Part shown: piece after piece, positions 45,923-55,894 of the stretch
Position numbering within the stretch: the stretch's first letter is position 1
How the letters are laid out: each line of letters opens with the position of its first letter
From: Colwellia chukchiensis
GTDB lineage: Bacteria; Pseudomonadota; Gammaproteobacteria; Enterobacterales; Alteromonadaceae
Reading direction: 5' to 3'
Assembly (NCBI RefSeq): GCF_002104455.1
Contig: NZ_NBOC01000005.1
Location: forward strand, 62,001 to 126,000
Length of the DNA stretch: 64,000 nucleotides
Notes under the pieces: model-generated
What the model was told of the DNA's origin: nothing
What the model saw: the letters and a program-made list of their open reading frames with translations, nothing else
Database searches by the model: none
Program-made: the position numbers and the translations under genes

Positions 45923-46414
45923 ATGCATTCAAAGGGATTTACTTTAATAGAGTTGATTGTTGTTATTGTCATTCTGGGGATTTTGGCCGCCACCGCGGCA
46001 CCAAAATTTATTAATTTAAAGGCCGAATCACAAACGGCAACCTTACAGGGCGTGATGGCTACCATGCAAGGTGCGGCGGCTATGGTGCACAGTAAATCTA
46101 TCGTTAAAGGCAACCACAAGTTGCAAAATAGCTCAGTTAATATCGGTGATGGCCAGGGTGTTGGCGGTAATGGTGAGTTATTTGTTAGCTATGGCTACCC
46201 GTTAGCGAATATTAGTGAGTGGCAACGCTTAATTAGTGTGGATGCTAATACCTTTAGTTATCGTGCCTTAGGTGGCACGACGGGCAGGGTTGTGGCGATC
46301 TATCGAAATGATACAGCCGCACCAATAAGAATAACCGATCCATGTTTGGTTTATTACGAAAAACCAAGTGCGGCAGGTGAATTACCCACCTTTACCTTAA
46401 ATGAATGCATTTGA
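45923..46414 (+). CDS. Additional MshA-like prepilin
   Basis: A third class MshA/MshB prepilin, 163 residues. Its leader is very short (MHSKG) and is cleaved before FTLIELIVVIVILGILAATA, almost identical to the MshA helix. The globular domain shares SYGYPL with MshA and has two cysteines (ITDPCLVYY and terminal NECI). It differs from MshA through most of the globular part. It lies after the mshA terminator with its own possible promoter. It may be a minor pilin or an alternative major pilin. Confidence 0.85.
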   Translation: MHSKGFTLIELIVVIVILGILAATAAPKFINLKAESQTATLQGVMATMQGAAAMVHSKSIVKGNHKLQNSSVNIGDGQGVGGNGELFVSYGYPLANISEWQRLISVDANTFSYRALGGTTGRVVAIYRNDTAAPIRITDPCLVYYEKPSAAGELPTFTLNECI

Positions 46415-46457
46415 TGCGAGCAAGGTAAAGTAGCGAGTTTGAGTAGGCGGCGATCAT

Positions 46458-46928
46458 ATGAAGGCATTGCATAAACAACAAGGCTTTACATTAGTTGAAC
46501 TTGTGGTGGTTATTATCATTTTAGGTATTTTAGCCGTTTCAGTTGCGCCAAAATTTTTCTCTGCCAAAGGCTTTGCTGAGTATGGTTATCAAAGTGATAT
46601 TATTGCGAAATTACGCTTAATTCAAACTAAAGCTATGCAACAAACCAACACCGCTTATTGTCACCGTGTGTTGATCACCGCCTCACAGCTAGGGGCTCCC
46701 GATGATTGTGATAATAATCCTAGTTTTAGCTTGGCATGGCAACCAAGTGCCACAGGGTTGGTTATTACGGCCAGCGATAACGTCACCCTAAGCAGCAACA
46801 TTGCAGGTAACAGCTTCACCTTTGATAGTATGGGCCGACCCTCCTGTGGTACTTGTATTATTAGCGTTAATGGCGAACAAACTTTGCAGATAAAAATTGA
46901 ATCAGAGGGCTATATCCATGCGCTCTAA
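46458..46928 (+). CDS. mshC: MSHA minor pilin MshC
   Basis: Prepilin of 156 residues: leader MKALHKQQG cleaved before FTLVELVVVIIILGILAVSV. The globular domain is MshC-like with four cysteines (AYCHRV, PDDCDN, PSCGTC) and FTFDSMGRPSC, a GspH/FimT-type motif. It precedes and overlaps mshD by 11 bases. Probably part of the pilus-initiating tip complex. Confidence 0.87.
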   Translation: MKALHKQQGFTLVELVVVIIILGILAVSVAPKFFSAKGFAEYGYQSDIIAKLRLIQTKAMQQTNTAYCHRVLITASQLGAPDDCDNNPSFSLAWQPSATGLVITASDNVTLSSNIAGNSFTFDSMGRPSCGTCIISVNGEQTLQIKIESEGYIHAL

Positions 46929-47520
46929 CTTCATTGTCAGTGTAAAAACAGCGAAATTTAGCCGCCATCAAGTGCAAGGCTTTACCTTAATCGAAACCAT
47001 TGTCGGTATTGTGGTGTTAGCCATCGCCTTTGCAATATTCACCCGCTTAATCTACCCGTTAGCTAATCAAAGTGCTGAGCAGGTACACCAAATCAAAGCG
47101 GCAGAGTTAGCCCAGTCAATGATAAATGAAATATTGGGTAAAGCGTTTGATGAAAATTCAGATATGTCAGGTAGCTTAGTGCGTTGTGGCGAAGACGTGA
47201 ATCGTGACGGTGTCATCACTGCTGCAGCTGGCGAGTCACCATGCTCTCAAGTGCTGAGCAATGAAGAAGCCGGTGATCGAGCGTTATTTGATGATGTAGA
47301 TGATTACAATGGCTTAACTGTAATTGCAAACTCGTTAGGCGATGGACTTGCCAATATTTATCTTGGCTACCAAATTAACGTACAAGTGGTTAACGATAGC
47401 AACTATGATGGCGTAAGTGACGGAAGCGATAATAATTATACCGCTAAATTGATCACGGTGACTGTCACCACACCACAAGATTTTGATTTTGTTTTTTCCG
47501 TATATCGGGCGAATTTCTAA
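46918..47520 (+). CDS. mshD: MSHA minor pilin MshD
   Basis: Prepilin with leader cleaved in QVQG-FTLIETIVGIVV. From ATG 46918, which has AGAGGG eight bases upstream and overlaps the mshC end, it has 200 residues. An in-frame TTG at 46897 lies too far inside mshC and is less likely. The globular domain has MINEILGKAFDENSDMSG and two cysteines, typical of MshD (GspI/PilV-like). Its stop overlaps the mshO ATG by one base. Confidence 0.86.
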   Translation: MRSNFIVSVKTAKFSRHQVQGFTLIETIVGIVVLAIAFAIFTRLIYPLANQSAEQVHQIKAAELAQSMINEILGKAFDENSDMSGSLVRCGEDVNRDGVITAAAGESPCSQVLSNEEAGDRALFDDVDDYNGLTVIANSLGDGLANIYLGYQINVQVVNDSNYDGVSDGSDNNYTAKLITVTVTTPQDFDFVFSVYRANF

Positions 47521-48341
47521 TGCAGTTTTTAGCGAAACGTCAGCAAGGTTTTACACTGGTAGAGCTAGTCACAGTTATCGTTATTTTAGGGGTGTTATCA
47601 GGCAGCATTTCCACCTTTTTGCGTTTTGGCACCCAAAGCTATAGCGACGCGAGTGATAGAGAAGCCTTAATTGCCAGTGCTAGGTTTGTTATTGAACGTT
47701 TAAATAGAGAAGTCCGTCAAGCGTTACCAAATAGCATTCGTACTATAGGTGATAACGAGCAATGCCTAGAGTTTGTGCCTATAGACCGCAGCGTTATTTA
47801 CCTTGAACTGCCAGTAGCGCCAGAGCCAGCAAGCAATAGCCTTGAGGTGGTGATGTTAGATGCGCCTTTGTTGGCGAGCACCCAATATGCTGTGGTTTAT
47901 GCCCTCAACAGTGCTGATATTTACAATAAAGCGGCTGGGGTAGTTGAGGCGTTTTCGAGCGTAAATAACTCTGGCAGCAAATCAACACCGTCGCAAATTA
48001 ACTTTGCTAGTGCAGTGTTATTTAACGCCGAGTCGCCCACTCAACGCTTATACTTAGTTGCAGGGCCTGTTAGTTACTGTATTGAAAATCAAGCAATTTA
48101 TCGCTATCAAGACTATAATGATGGCGATTATGCCGCCAGCGGCGTGCCTGGTGCTAGTGCCACTAAAGTATTGATGGCTGAGTACCTTGATAATTACTCC
48201 GCTGCCGGTAACCTAACGCCATTTCAAACGTTTCCTGCCACCTTGCAGCGCAATGCTTTGGCATTGGTGCAACTTAAGTTTGCACGCAATCTAGAAGAAA
48301 TTGTTTTTGCGAATGAAATACAGGTGCAAAATGTTCCGTAA
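47520..48341 (+). CDS. mshO: MSHA minor pilin MshO
   Basis: Prepilin of 273 residues: leader MQFLAKRQQG, then FTLVELVTVIVILGVLSGS. A GspJ/PilW-like domain follows, with RFVIERLNREVRQALPNSIR and two cysteines. The Arg-rich helix after the membrane segment is the family hallmark. One-base overlap with mshD and an 11-base overlap with mshP indicate coupled translation. Confidence 0.87.
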   Translation: MQFLAKRQQGFTLVELVTVIVILGVLSGSISTFLRFGTQSYSDASDREALIASARFVIERLNREVRQALPNSIRTIGDNEQCLEFVPIDRSVIYLELPVAPEPASNSLEVVMLDAPLLASTQYAVVYALNSADIYNKAAGVVEAFSSVNNSGSKSTPSQINFASAVLFNAESPTQRLYLVAGPVSYCIENQAIYRYQDYNDGDYAASGVPGASATKVLMAEYLDNYSAAGNLTPFQTFPATLQRNALALVQLKFARNLEEIVFANEIQVQNVP

Positions 48342-48804
48342 TAGCGCGTTAATTGTCAGTAAATCCAATGACACACAGGTGATGAGTTATACTTCATCAA
48401 AACAATCCGGCAGTGCCTTAGTTATTGCGATTTTTATTATTGTGGTGTTATCTGTGCTCGGCGCGGCTTTAGTTAACATGCTCGATTCCAGTCAAGAAGG
48501 CTTGGCTTACGAAGTATTGGGCACGCGTGCTTATGCTGCGGCGCAAAGCGGCTTGCAATGGCAACTTTCTGAAGTTTTCCCGCTAAGCAGTGACGCACTA
48601 GCTTGTAAAGCACAAGCAAGTATTGACGCTGCCACGCCGAATTTTTCACAAACTCAAGGCTTGGCACAATGTCGAGTAAGTGTCAGTTGTAGCGACTTTG
48701 TACATGATAATATTCGTTATTATAATATTACGAGTACTGGCGAGTGTGTACTTGATGGTGAAGTGACCGCAAGAACCTTAGCGGTGGAAGCGCGCAGTTT
48801 ATAG
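48331..48804 (+). CDS. mshP: MSHA biogenesis protein MshP (PilX-like)
   Basis: From ATG 48331 the protein has 157 residues with a hydrophobic helix SALVIAIFIIVVLSVLGAAL preceded by KQSG; a canonical FTLIE motif is absent, as in PilX/GspK-type proteins. Four cysteines lie in the C-terminal domain. The ATG overlaps the mshO stop. An internal ATG (MSYTSSKQSG, about residue 19) is an alternative start and would give a more usual leader length. Last gene of this stretch before the inserted PEP-CTERM gene. Confidence 0.82.
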   Translation: MFRNSALIVSKSNDTQVMSYTSSKQSGSALVIAIFIIVVLSVLGAALVNMLDSSQEGLAYEVLGTRAYAAAQSGLQWQLSEVFPLSSDALACKAQASIDAATPNFSQTQGLAQCRVSVSCSDFVHDNIRYYNITSTGECVLDGEVTARTLAVEARSL

Positions 48805-48936
48805 CGCCATTGATAAGTTGCGACTTACGGCCAGTTAACAATGAAAACCGGTTCAGTGTCAGATATTTTTACACTGAGCTAAAACGTAATAACATTGAAG
48901 TCTAAAGATTATTGATTAGTAATGATTTTTTTGTTT

Positions 48937-48952
48937 CGGCATTAAAGTTGCA
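48937..48952 (+). promoter_or_regulatory. Candidate sigma-54 (RpoN) promoter of the PEP-CTERM gene
   Basis: CGGCAT-TAAAG-TTGCA fits the -24/-12 pattern TGGCAC-N5-TTGCA. The invariant GG (48938-48939) and GC (48950-48951) are exactly 10 bases apart, and the -12 element TTGCA is perfect. Predicted start of transcription is about 45 bases before the ATG at 49007. Confidence 0.6.
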
Positions 48953-49006
48953 TTAACTTGGTATTAGCTGTATTGCTGCTGTTTCTTCATTAGTTGAGGC
49001 ATTATA

Positions 49007-49564
49007 ATGAATAGAATTGCTTTTAAATTTGTTGTTATCACATTATTGTTGGTGTCTAAGTTTACCGTCGCCGGTTACATCACCACAGATCTTAGTGAAG
49101 ATACTTATATCACTTATCAAAATTATGATTGGACATGGGCATCGCCTGTTAACTCTACCTTTTTTGAAGGGGTTAACCCAAGCAACAATGAATATGTTAA
49201 AAATGAATTTCAAGATCCAACAGCCCATGCTGGCTGGATGTTTATTCAAGGCAGTGAGTTAGAAGCCTTATTTGCACAGCTAACAATTGATTTATTTAAA
49301 CGAGCTGACGGCTCTATTATTCACTCGGCAGCCTATTGGAACTCGCATTTTACCCATGTTGATGAAGGTGATTTTGATTTCAAATTTGGTATTAAGCGCA
49401 CCGACACCTTAGCGTTTGATTATTATGAAACCTTTTATGTGCGTGCAACCCCTGCCAACTTACCCACAACGGTACCCGAGCCAAGCAGCGTTTTTATCTT
49501 AGCGTTAGGCTTATTCGCCATGGTAGCGCAGCGTCAAATAACTAGGCGTCGTGCTAATAGATAA
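49007..49564 (+). CDS. PEP-CTERM sorting-signal protein
   Basis: Exported protein of 185 residues. It has a signal peptide (cleaved near VAGY, about residue 22), a 130-residue domain I do not recognise (rich in Tyr, Trp and Asp, with YDWTWASPVN and AGWMFIQGSELEALFAQL), and a classic PEP-CTERM tail: VPEPSS, hydrophobic FILALGLFAMVA, then basic RRRANR. Such tails are recognised by exosortase (EpsH/XrtA). It lies between mshP and mshQ but has its own sigma-54-type promoter and terminator, so it appears to be an independent unit. Its partner exosortase is not in the window. Confidence 0.87.
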   Translation: MNRIAFKFVVITLLLVSKFTVAGYITTDLSEDTYITYQNYDWTWASPVNSTFFEGVNPSNNEYVKNEFQDPTAHAGWMFIQGSELEALFAQLTIDLFKRADGSIIHSAAYWNSHFTHVDEGDFDFKFGIKRTDTLAFDYYETFYVRATPANLPTTVPEPSSVFILALGLFAMVAQRQITRRRANR

Positions 49565-49583
49565 CCACAGCCAGTGCCTGAAC

Positions 49584-49609
49584 AAACCTCGCTAAACGCG
49601 GGGTTTTTT
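49584..49609 (+). terminator. Terminator of the PEP-CTERM gene
   Basis: Hairpin AAACCTCGC-TAAAC-GCGGGGTTT (one G-T pair) followed by T residues, 20 bases after the stop. Confidence 0.82.
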
Positions 49610-49741
49610 ATTGCTTATTTAATTGCTTAACGTTACCTTTATAGCTTGCTAGTTGCTGTTATTAGTGTTTTATGTTTTCGAATAAACTCAGTATGAAGCT
49701 TTAGCGTGGCACTATTTCTATCCAAGGTGGGTCAATCAGCT

Positions 49742-52700
49742 ATGATGCGTTTCGTTTTTCTGATATTTCTGTTAATGCCTCTATTGGTGAGTGCTGCTAC
49801 CAGTAGCACAGATTATGACTTTGCTAATCGCTCGCCAGGCCATGACATATTTGCCTATTACGGTATTAGTGGCACACAGTTAGCCACGACGAATAACACG
49901 CCATCAAACCTATTTTCAACAGCAGACTATAGTGATATTGCAGCAAACGATAATACTTTTCATCGGCTAAATAACAAACGTAATAACAGCTATCCAGCAT
50001 TACGCTTTCAAGTACACATCGATGAGAATGCCAGTAAGCTCCAAGAGATAGAGATTTTTTGGAATGGCCGTGCGGTAAATGCTAACAATGGGCGCACTGA
50101 TGGCGCGCGCCTGTATATTTGGAATTTTGATCGCAATCGTTATGAATTAGCAACATCTGCTAGCTCAAGCGCAGAAGTAAGTTTAAGTCATTCATTAACC
50201 AGTAATTTAGCCAATTATGTCGGCAATAATAATGAAATTATTGTCTACCTAGTGTCCGAAGATAAAACGAGCGGAAAAAAGTCTAACCAAATTGGCACGG
50301 ATTATTTTAGGGTGACAATAACCCATACCCGTAGTGATCCGGCAAGCATATTAGCAAATTTTCAGTTTGACGAATGTGCCTATACTGGCGCAGCAAGCGA
50401 GGTGATTGATCAGTCAGGTAATTACTCTGGCAGCAGCCATAATAATGTCAACACATCAACCAATGCCAAAATTGTTAAAGCGTTAAATATCAGTAACGGA
50501 CAACAGCATGTGCAAACGCGTATTCCACTACCCGCCAGTTATAGCGTATCGACTTGGTTTAAAAAACCGACTGATACGAACGGTAATCGATATTTTATTT
50601 TAGGTGCCATGGAAAATGGTGGCGACCTACTGTACTTAGATCGTAATAATGATTGGCGTTGGGGCGTTTATGAAGGTAGCTCGTCAACAGTGCGCAACGG
50701 TAATTACAGCTTTAATAACCTCAATAACGATTGGCACCATATGGTGTTGGTTTACAGCAACAATACCACAAGCTTATACATAAATGGTGGTTTTATCGAA
50801 ACCATTAATTTAGCGCCATCTGGTACCTTAAAATTTATCGGCACGTCATTTGATGATGTAGCCAGTGCTAACCCACAGGGATTTCGCGCACCCTTAGATG
50901 AGTTTATGGTGTTTAGTGGTGAGCTCAGTGCGGCCGAAATATCTTCGATTTATGCGCAGCAAAATAGTGGCAACAATTATGATGGTAGCGCGCGAGCAAT
51001 AACCTCTTGCGCCATGGCAATCGCAAATTTTAAGTTTGATGAATTATCTTATGCAGATGTTGCTAATGAAGTGCTTGATAGCATAGGCACATATCATGGT
51101 CAGGCCAAAAATGCACAAACTGCGCCAGGTAAAGTGTGTCGAGCATTAGACTTAACTGCAAGTGGCACAAAAGATTATGTCATCTTAGATGCAGGGGCGT
51201 TAGATAATCAATCGGAATTTAGTATTTCATTGTGGGCAAAAACCGCTAAAACGGATGCGCAGAGCATAGTCTCTGGTGCAAGCGCTGGCAGTCATAACGA
51301 GCTTATTATGTGGTTTACTAGTCACACTAAGTTCCGGCCTTTTCTACAAAATAGTCAAAATGGTACGCTACCCATTACTACTATTGCCGGAGACACTTGG
51401 CGTCACTTAGTGTGGACTCAGGGTAATAATCAAAGCTGCTTGTTTATTGATACCGTAGCGCAAGGGTGCTTGAATCAAGCAACAAACCTATTGGACATAC
51501 AAAGCCTGATACTTGGGCAAGAGCAAGATAGTGTCGGCAATCGATTTGATGCCTCGCAAGCATTTAATGGCTTACTCGATGAATTAGTGATTTTTGACGG
51601 GGTTATTGACCAAGATAAAATAAACCAAATTTATAATTATCAAAACAATGGGCTAGGGCTCAATGGCGAACAAATTTCCTGTCCCAGTGCCTTAGTTGCA
51701 CAATACTCCATGGAGTCAGTTTTATGGCAAGGTAGCCAAGGCGAAGTTATTGATGAGACCGGTCGCTTTAACGGTCAAGCATTGAGTGCTGTTACCGCCA
51801 ATACAACTCCAGCCTTAACCGGCAATCCTGGGACTTGCCGTTATGGTAGCTTTGATGGTGTTGATGATTATATTGAAGTGCCCGATACCGGTGCCAATAA
51901 CTTTCTGTTAGATTTACCCAAGGCACTGTCGGTCAGTGTTTGGATAAATCCAACCGCTTTACCAAGTTCCGGACTGAAAACCATCATTTCAAAAGATGAA
52001 AACTACGAATTTCACCTACTGCAGTCTGGTGAAATACATTGGTGGTGGCAAACACATTCGTTTTCAACCTCAGGCGCAAATATCACCGCCGGCAACTGGT
52101 ATCACATTGCCATAACCTATGAAAATGGTCGACAAGTTATTTATGTTAATGGCGTGGCTAAAGGCACGAGAAATTTTACCGGTGAGTTAATCTTAAATGA
52201 TGACCCTTTACAAATAGGACAAGATCAAGGTATAGCATCACGATTTTTTGCAGGCTTTATAGATGAAGTGCATATCTATGATGGTGCGCTTAGCGCAAGT
52301 GAAGTAAACGACATCTACAACAAGCGCCATGCATGTGCAGAGCCTGCCATTCATCATTATGAAATAGTGCATGATGGTAATGGCCTAACTTGTGCGGCTG
52401 AGCCTATTACCATAAAAGCGTGTACAAATAGTAGCTGCTCCACCCTAAGCACGGAACCTGTTAGCTTAGACTTCACGCTCAGCAGTGCTACCGCAGGGAA
52501 TGTCATTAAAGCATCGCCAACATTTACCGGCAGTACCAATGTTAGCTTTAATCATAGTACCGCTGAACTGGTCTCTTTATCCATTAACGGCGCGACAATT
52601 ACCGCAACCCATCCAATAAAATGCACAGGCGCGGGTGCAAGCTGTGATATGACATTTACCGATGCCGGTTTTAGGTTTCTTTATGGGGATAACAACAGTG

Positions 52701-54577
52701 AAACTATCGATCATCAAAGCGCCGGTAAGGTATTTGCTGAGGTTGTTAAATTGCAGGCGGTGAAAAATAATAATGGCGTTTGTGAAGGTATATTTGCGGG
52801 GAGTGTTTCGGTCAGTTTAGCACAGCAGAATGTCAGTCCTAACCTCGCCTATAATGCTGGCTTAGCACTGCAAGCAAGTGGTACTAATATCGCAAAATAT
52901 CCGGCATTTACCGACAATATCAATTTGACGTTTTCCCAAGACAGCACGGCAGTGATCCCGAATATAAGCTATTTAGATGCGGGGCAAATTCGCTTACACG
53001 CCAAATATGCCAATGCTAATATTAATCTTGTCGGTAGCTCGAATGACTTCTGGGTCAAACCGGAGCGTTTTATCATGCAAGCAAGCAATGCGAGTGGTGA
53101 CTTAACTGGCAGTAATGCGTTAAGTGCGGTTACCCATAAAGCTGGAGCAGACTTTAACTTTAGCGTCAGCGCTGTGAATGCTCATGGCGACATAACGCAA
53201 AACTATCGTCAAAGTGATGGTCAATTACAGTTAAAAGTTGCGCGTGTCGCGCCGTTAGGTAATGCCATTGATGGCCAATTTAACTTTGCTAGCGGTCAAA
53301 CGCTAACCACGTCAACGGCGGCGGCTTTTCAAGATGTCAGTTTAAGTAGCTTTAGTGCTGCTGAAAAAGGCAAGTCAAGCTATGGCCAGGCTCAGTATAA
53401 TGAGGTCGGGGTAATACAAGTTGATGTACAAGATATCAATTATGGTGGTTTGGGAGCTAACAAGGGGCTAGTGTCGGCAGCAGATTTAACCATAGGCCGC
53501 TTTACCCCTGCGTACTTTAAGCAAACGGTAAAGGCCGAACACCAAGGGCGACTAGATGCATACCATAGCGCGGTGGCCAGTTGTGCCATAGCTGATTGGG
53601 CTTATAGTGGACAGCTTACAACCGGTGGCAAAGGTGCCATTAGCTATAGTCTTGAGCCGAAAATCACCATAACCTCATATAACACACAAGGTCAAATCAC
53701 GAAAAATTATACCTTAGGTGAGCCAGAGGGCTTTATGAAGTTGCAGGCCAGTGGTGTGGAAATTACCTTGCCAAGCCATGATGATGTGCAATTACAAGTC
53801 GGTAATGTCGCCGGTGACTTTGTTGCGTTAACCGCGACCATGTCCACAGGCAGCTTAAGCGAGAGTCGAGCAGCAGATAATAGCTTGTTAGCAGGCGAGT
53901 GGCTATATACGTTTGACGCCGACGATCATTTTAGCTATGTCCATGATGACACGGCTTTATTAGCCCCGTTTGCTGCAAATATTCCATTTTTAACCAAACA
54001 AATTACTGACCAAGATGGCATTAGTTTACAAGCCGATGCTGTAACTAGCCTTGTCTTGCCAGAGGCCACTGAAAAGTTGGTCACCGAAGGCGTTAAAATA
54101 CATTTTGGCCGTATGGTGTTAGCGAACTCTTATGGCTCAGAAAATGCGCAGTTACGTGCCCAAGCCGCGATTGAGGTTTTTGATGGCACGAACTTTACGG
54201 TTCATGACCAAGAAAGCTGTTTAACGCCGCAAATGGGGGCAAAAAAATCAGGGGCAAAATACTCGGGCAATATGAATCTTTGGGAGTATCGGTTAATTGA
54301 TATTAATAGTGACGCTATACAAGTGGGCGATACACAAGCAAGCGTCGCGGGTACTTTTAAGGCCGGCATTCAAAATCGCTTGTTGTTTAGTGCGCCTGGA
54401 AAACAAGGGCTGCTCGAATGGGAATATGAAGTGCCGAGTTGGTTAAAGTTTAAGTGGGATACCATAGATAACAATAGTGATGGCAACTATTACGATGACA
54501 ACCCAAGTGCCCTGCTAAATTTTGGCGTTTACCGTGGAAATGATCGTATTATTTCATGGCGCGAAGTCAGTAATTAA
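49742..54577 (+). CDS. mshQ: MSHA biogenesis protein MshQ, LamG and DUF6701 domains
   Basis: Very large exported protein, 1611 residues from the ATG at 49742, which has AAGGTGGG ten bases upstream; an in-frame GTG at 49706 would spoil the signal peptide. Order: signal peptide ending LLVSA; an N-terminal beta domain (about 20-195); three concanavalin/LamG-like repeats (about 202-420, 427-640, 649-865), each containing a DEV/LDE-type segment and a GFIDEVHIYDGALSASEV-like end; then a long C-terminal DUF6701 region (about 871-1611) with CTNSSCSTL. It probably acts outside the cell at the pilus tip or as an adhesin. Position before mreB is the standard mshQ location. Confidence 0.87.
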   Translation: MMRFVFLIFLLMPLLVSAATSSTDYDFANRSPGHDIFAYYGISGTQLATTNNTPSNLFSTADYSDIAANDNTFHRLNNKRNNSYPALRFQVHIDENASKLQEIEIFWNGRAVNANNGRTDGARLYIWNFDRNRYELATSASSSAEVSLSHSLTSNLANYVGNNNEIIVYLVSEDKTSGKKSNQIGTDYFRVTITHTRSDPASILANFQFDECAYTGAASEVIDQSGNYSGSSHNNVNTSTNAKIVKALNISNGQQHVQTRIPLPASYSVSTWFKKPTDTNGNRYFILGAMENGGDLLYLDRNNDWRWGVYEGSSSTVRNGNYSFNNLNNDWHHMVLVYSNNTTSLYINGGFIETINLAPSGTLKFIGTSFDDVASANPQGFRAPLDEFMVFSGELSAAEISSIYAQQNSGNNYDGSARAITSCAMAIANFKFDELSYADVANEVLDSIGTYHGQAKNAQTAPGKVCRALDLTASGTKDYVILDAGALDNQSEFSISLWAKTAKTDAQSIVSGASAGSHNELIMWFTSHTKFRPFLQNSQNGTLPITTIAGDTWRHLVWTQGNNQSCLFIDTVAQGCLNQATNLLDIQSLILGQEQDSVGNRFDASQAFNGLLDELVIFDGVIDQDKINQIYNYQNNGLGLNGEQISCPSALVAQYSMESVLWQGSQGEVIDETGRFNGQALSAVTANTTPALTGNPGTCRYGSFDGVDDYIEVPDTGANNFLLDLPKALSVSVWINPTALPSSGLKTIISKDENYEFHLLQSGEIHWWWQTHSFSTSGANITAGNWYHIAITYENGRQVIYVNGVAKGTRNFTGELILNDDPLQIGQDQGIASRFFAGFIDEVHIYDGALSASEVNDIYNKRHACAEPAIHHYEIVHDGNGLTCAAEPITIKACTNSSCSTLSTEPVSLDFTLSSATAGNVIKASPTFTGSTNVSFNHSTAELVSLSINGATITATHPIKCTGAGASCDMTFTDAGFRFLYGDNNSETIDHQSAGKVFAEVVKLQAVKNNNGVCEGIFAGSVSVSLAQQNVSPNLAYNAGLALQASGTNIAKYPAFTDNINLTFSQDSTAVIPNISYLDAGQIRLHAKYANANINLVGSSNDFWVKPERFIMQASNASGDLTGSNALSAVTHKAGADFNFSVSAVNAHGDITQNYRQSDGQLQLKVARVAPLGNAIDGQFNFASGQTLTTSTAAAFQDVSLSSFSAAEKGKSSYGQAQYNEVGVIQVDVQDINYGGLGANKGLVSAADLTIGRFTPAYFKQTVKAEHQGRLDAYHSAVASCAIADWAYSGQLTTGGKGAISYSLEPKITITSYNTQGQITKNYTLGEPEGFMKLQASGVEITLPSHDDVQLQVGNVAGDFVALTATMSTGSLSESRAADNSLLAGEWLYTFDADDHFSYVHDDTALLAPFAANIPFLTKQITDQDGISLQADAVTSLVLPEATEKLVTEGVKIHFGRMVLANSYGSENAQLRAQAAIEVFDGTNFTVHDQESCLTPQMGAKKSGAKYSGNMNLWEYRLIDINSDAIQVGDTQASVAGTFKAGIQNRLLFSAPGKQGLLEWEYEVPSWLKFKWDTIDNNSDGNYYDDNPSALLNFGVYRGNDRIISWREVSN

Positions 54578-54808
54578 ATAGATTTTTTGCTGAGCAAGCG
54601 TTAGCTATAAAATGATAGCGCGCTGTACACCTGAGCTTGGCTTAATTACGAAAAAGAATGGCAATTTTTGTTAATTTTTTTACCAAAGAAGCAACACAAT
54701 TGCCAAAGTCTACGGTATGATAGCGTGTTAATAAAACCTGAGTGCATTTGTCAGCTAAGTTCAAGCTCGCAAATTTAGACCCTAAAATTCTGGCACCTTG
54801 TTGCCTAG

Positions 54809-55879
<1,071 letters not shown>

Positions 55880-55894
55880 CGGCTAGCTCAGGCA

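Noticed and set aside
48301-48330. A longer mshP starting at TTG 48301
   Set aside because: It lies deep inside mshO and adds a charged segment; the ATG at 48331 overlapping the mshO stop is the usual coupled arrangement.
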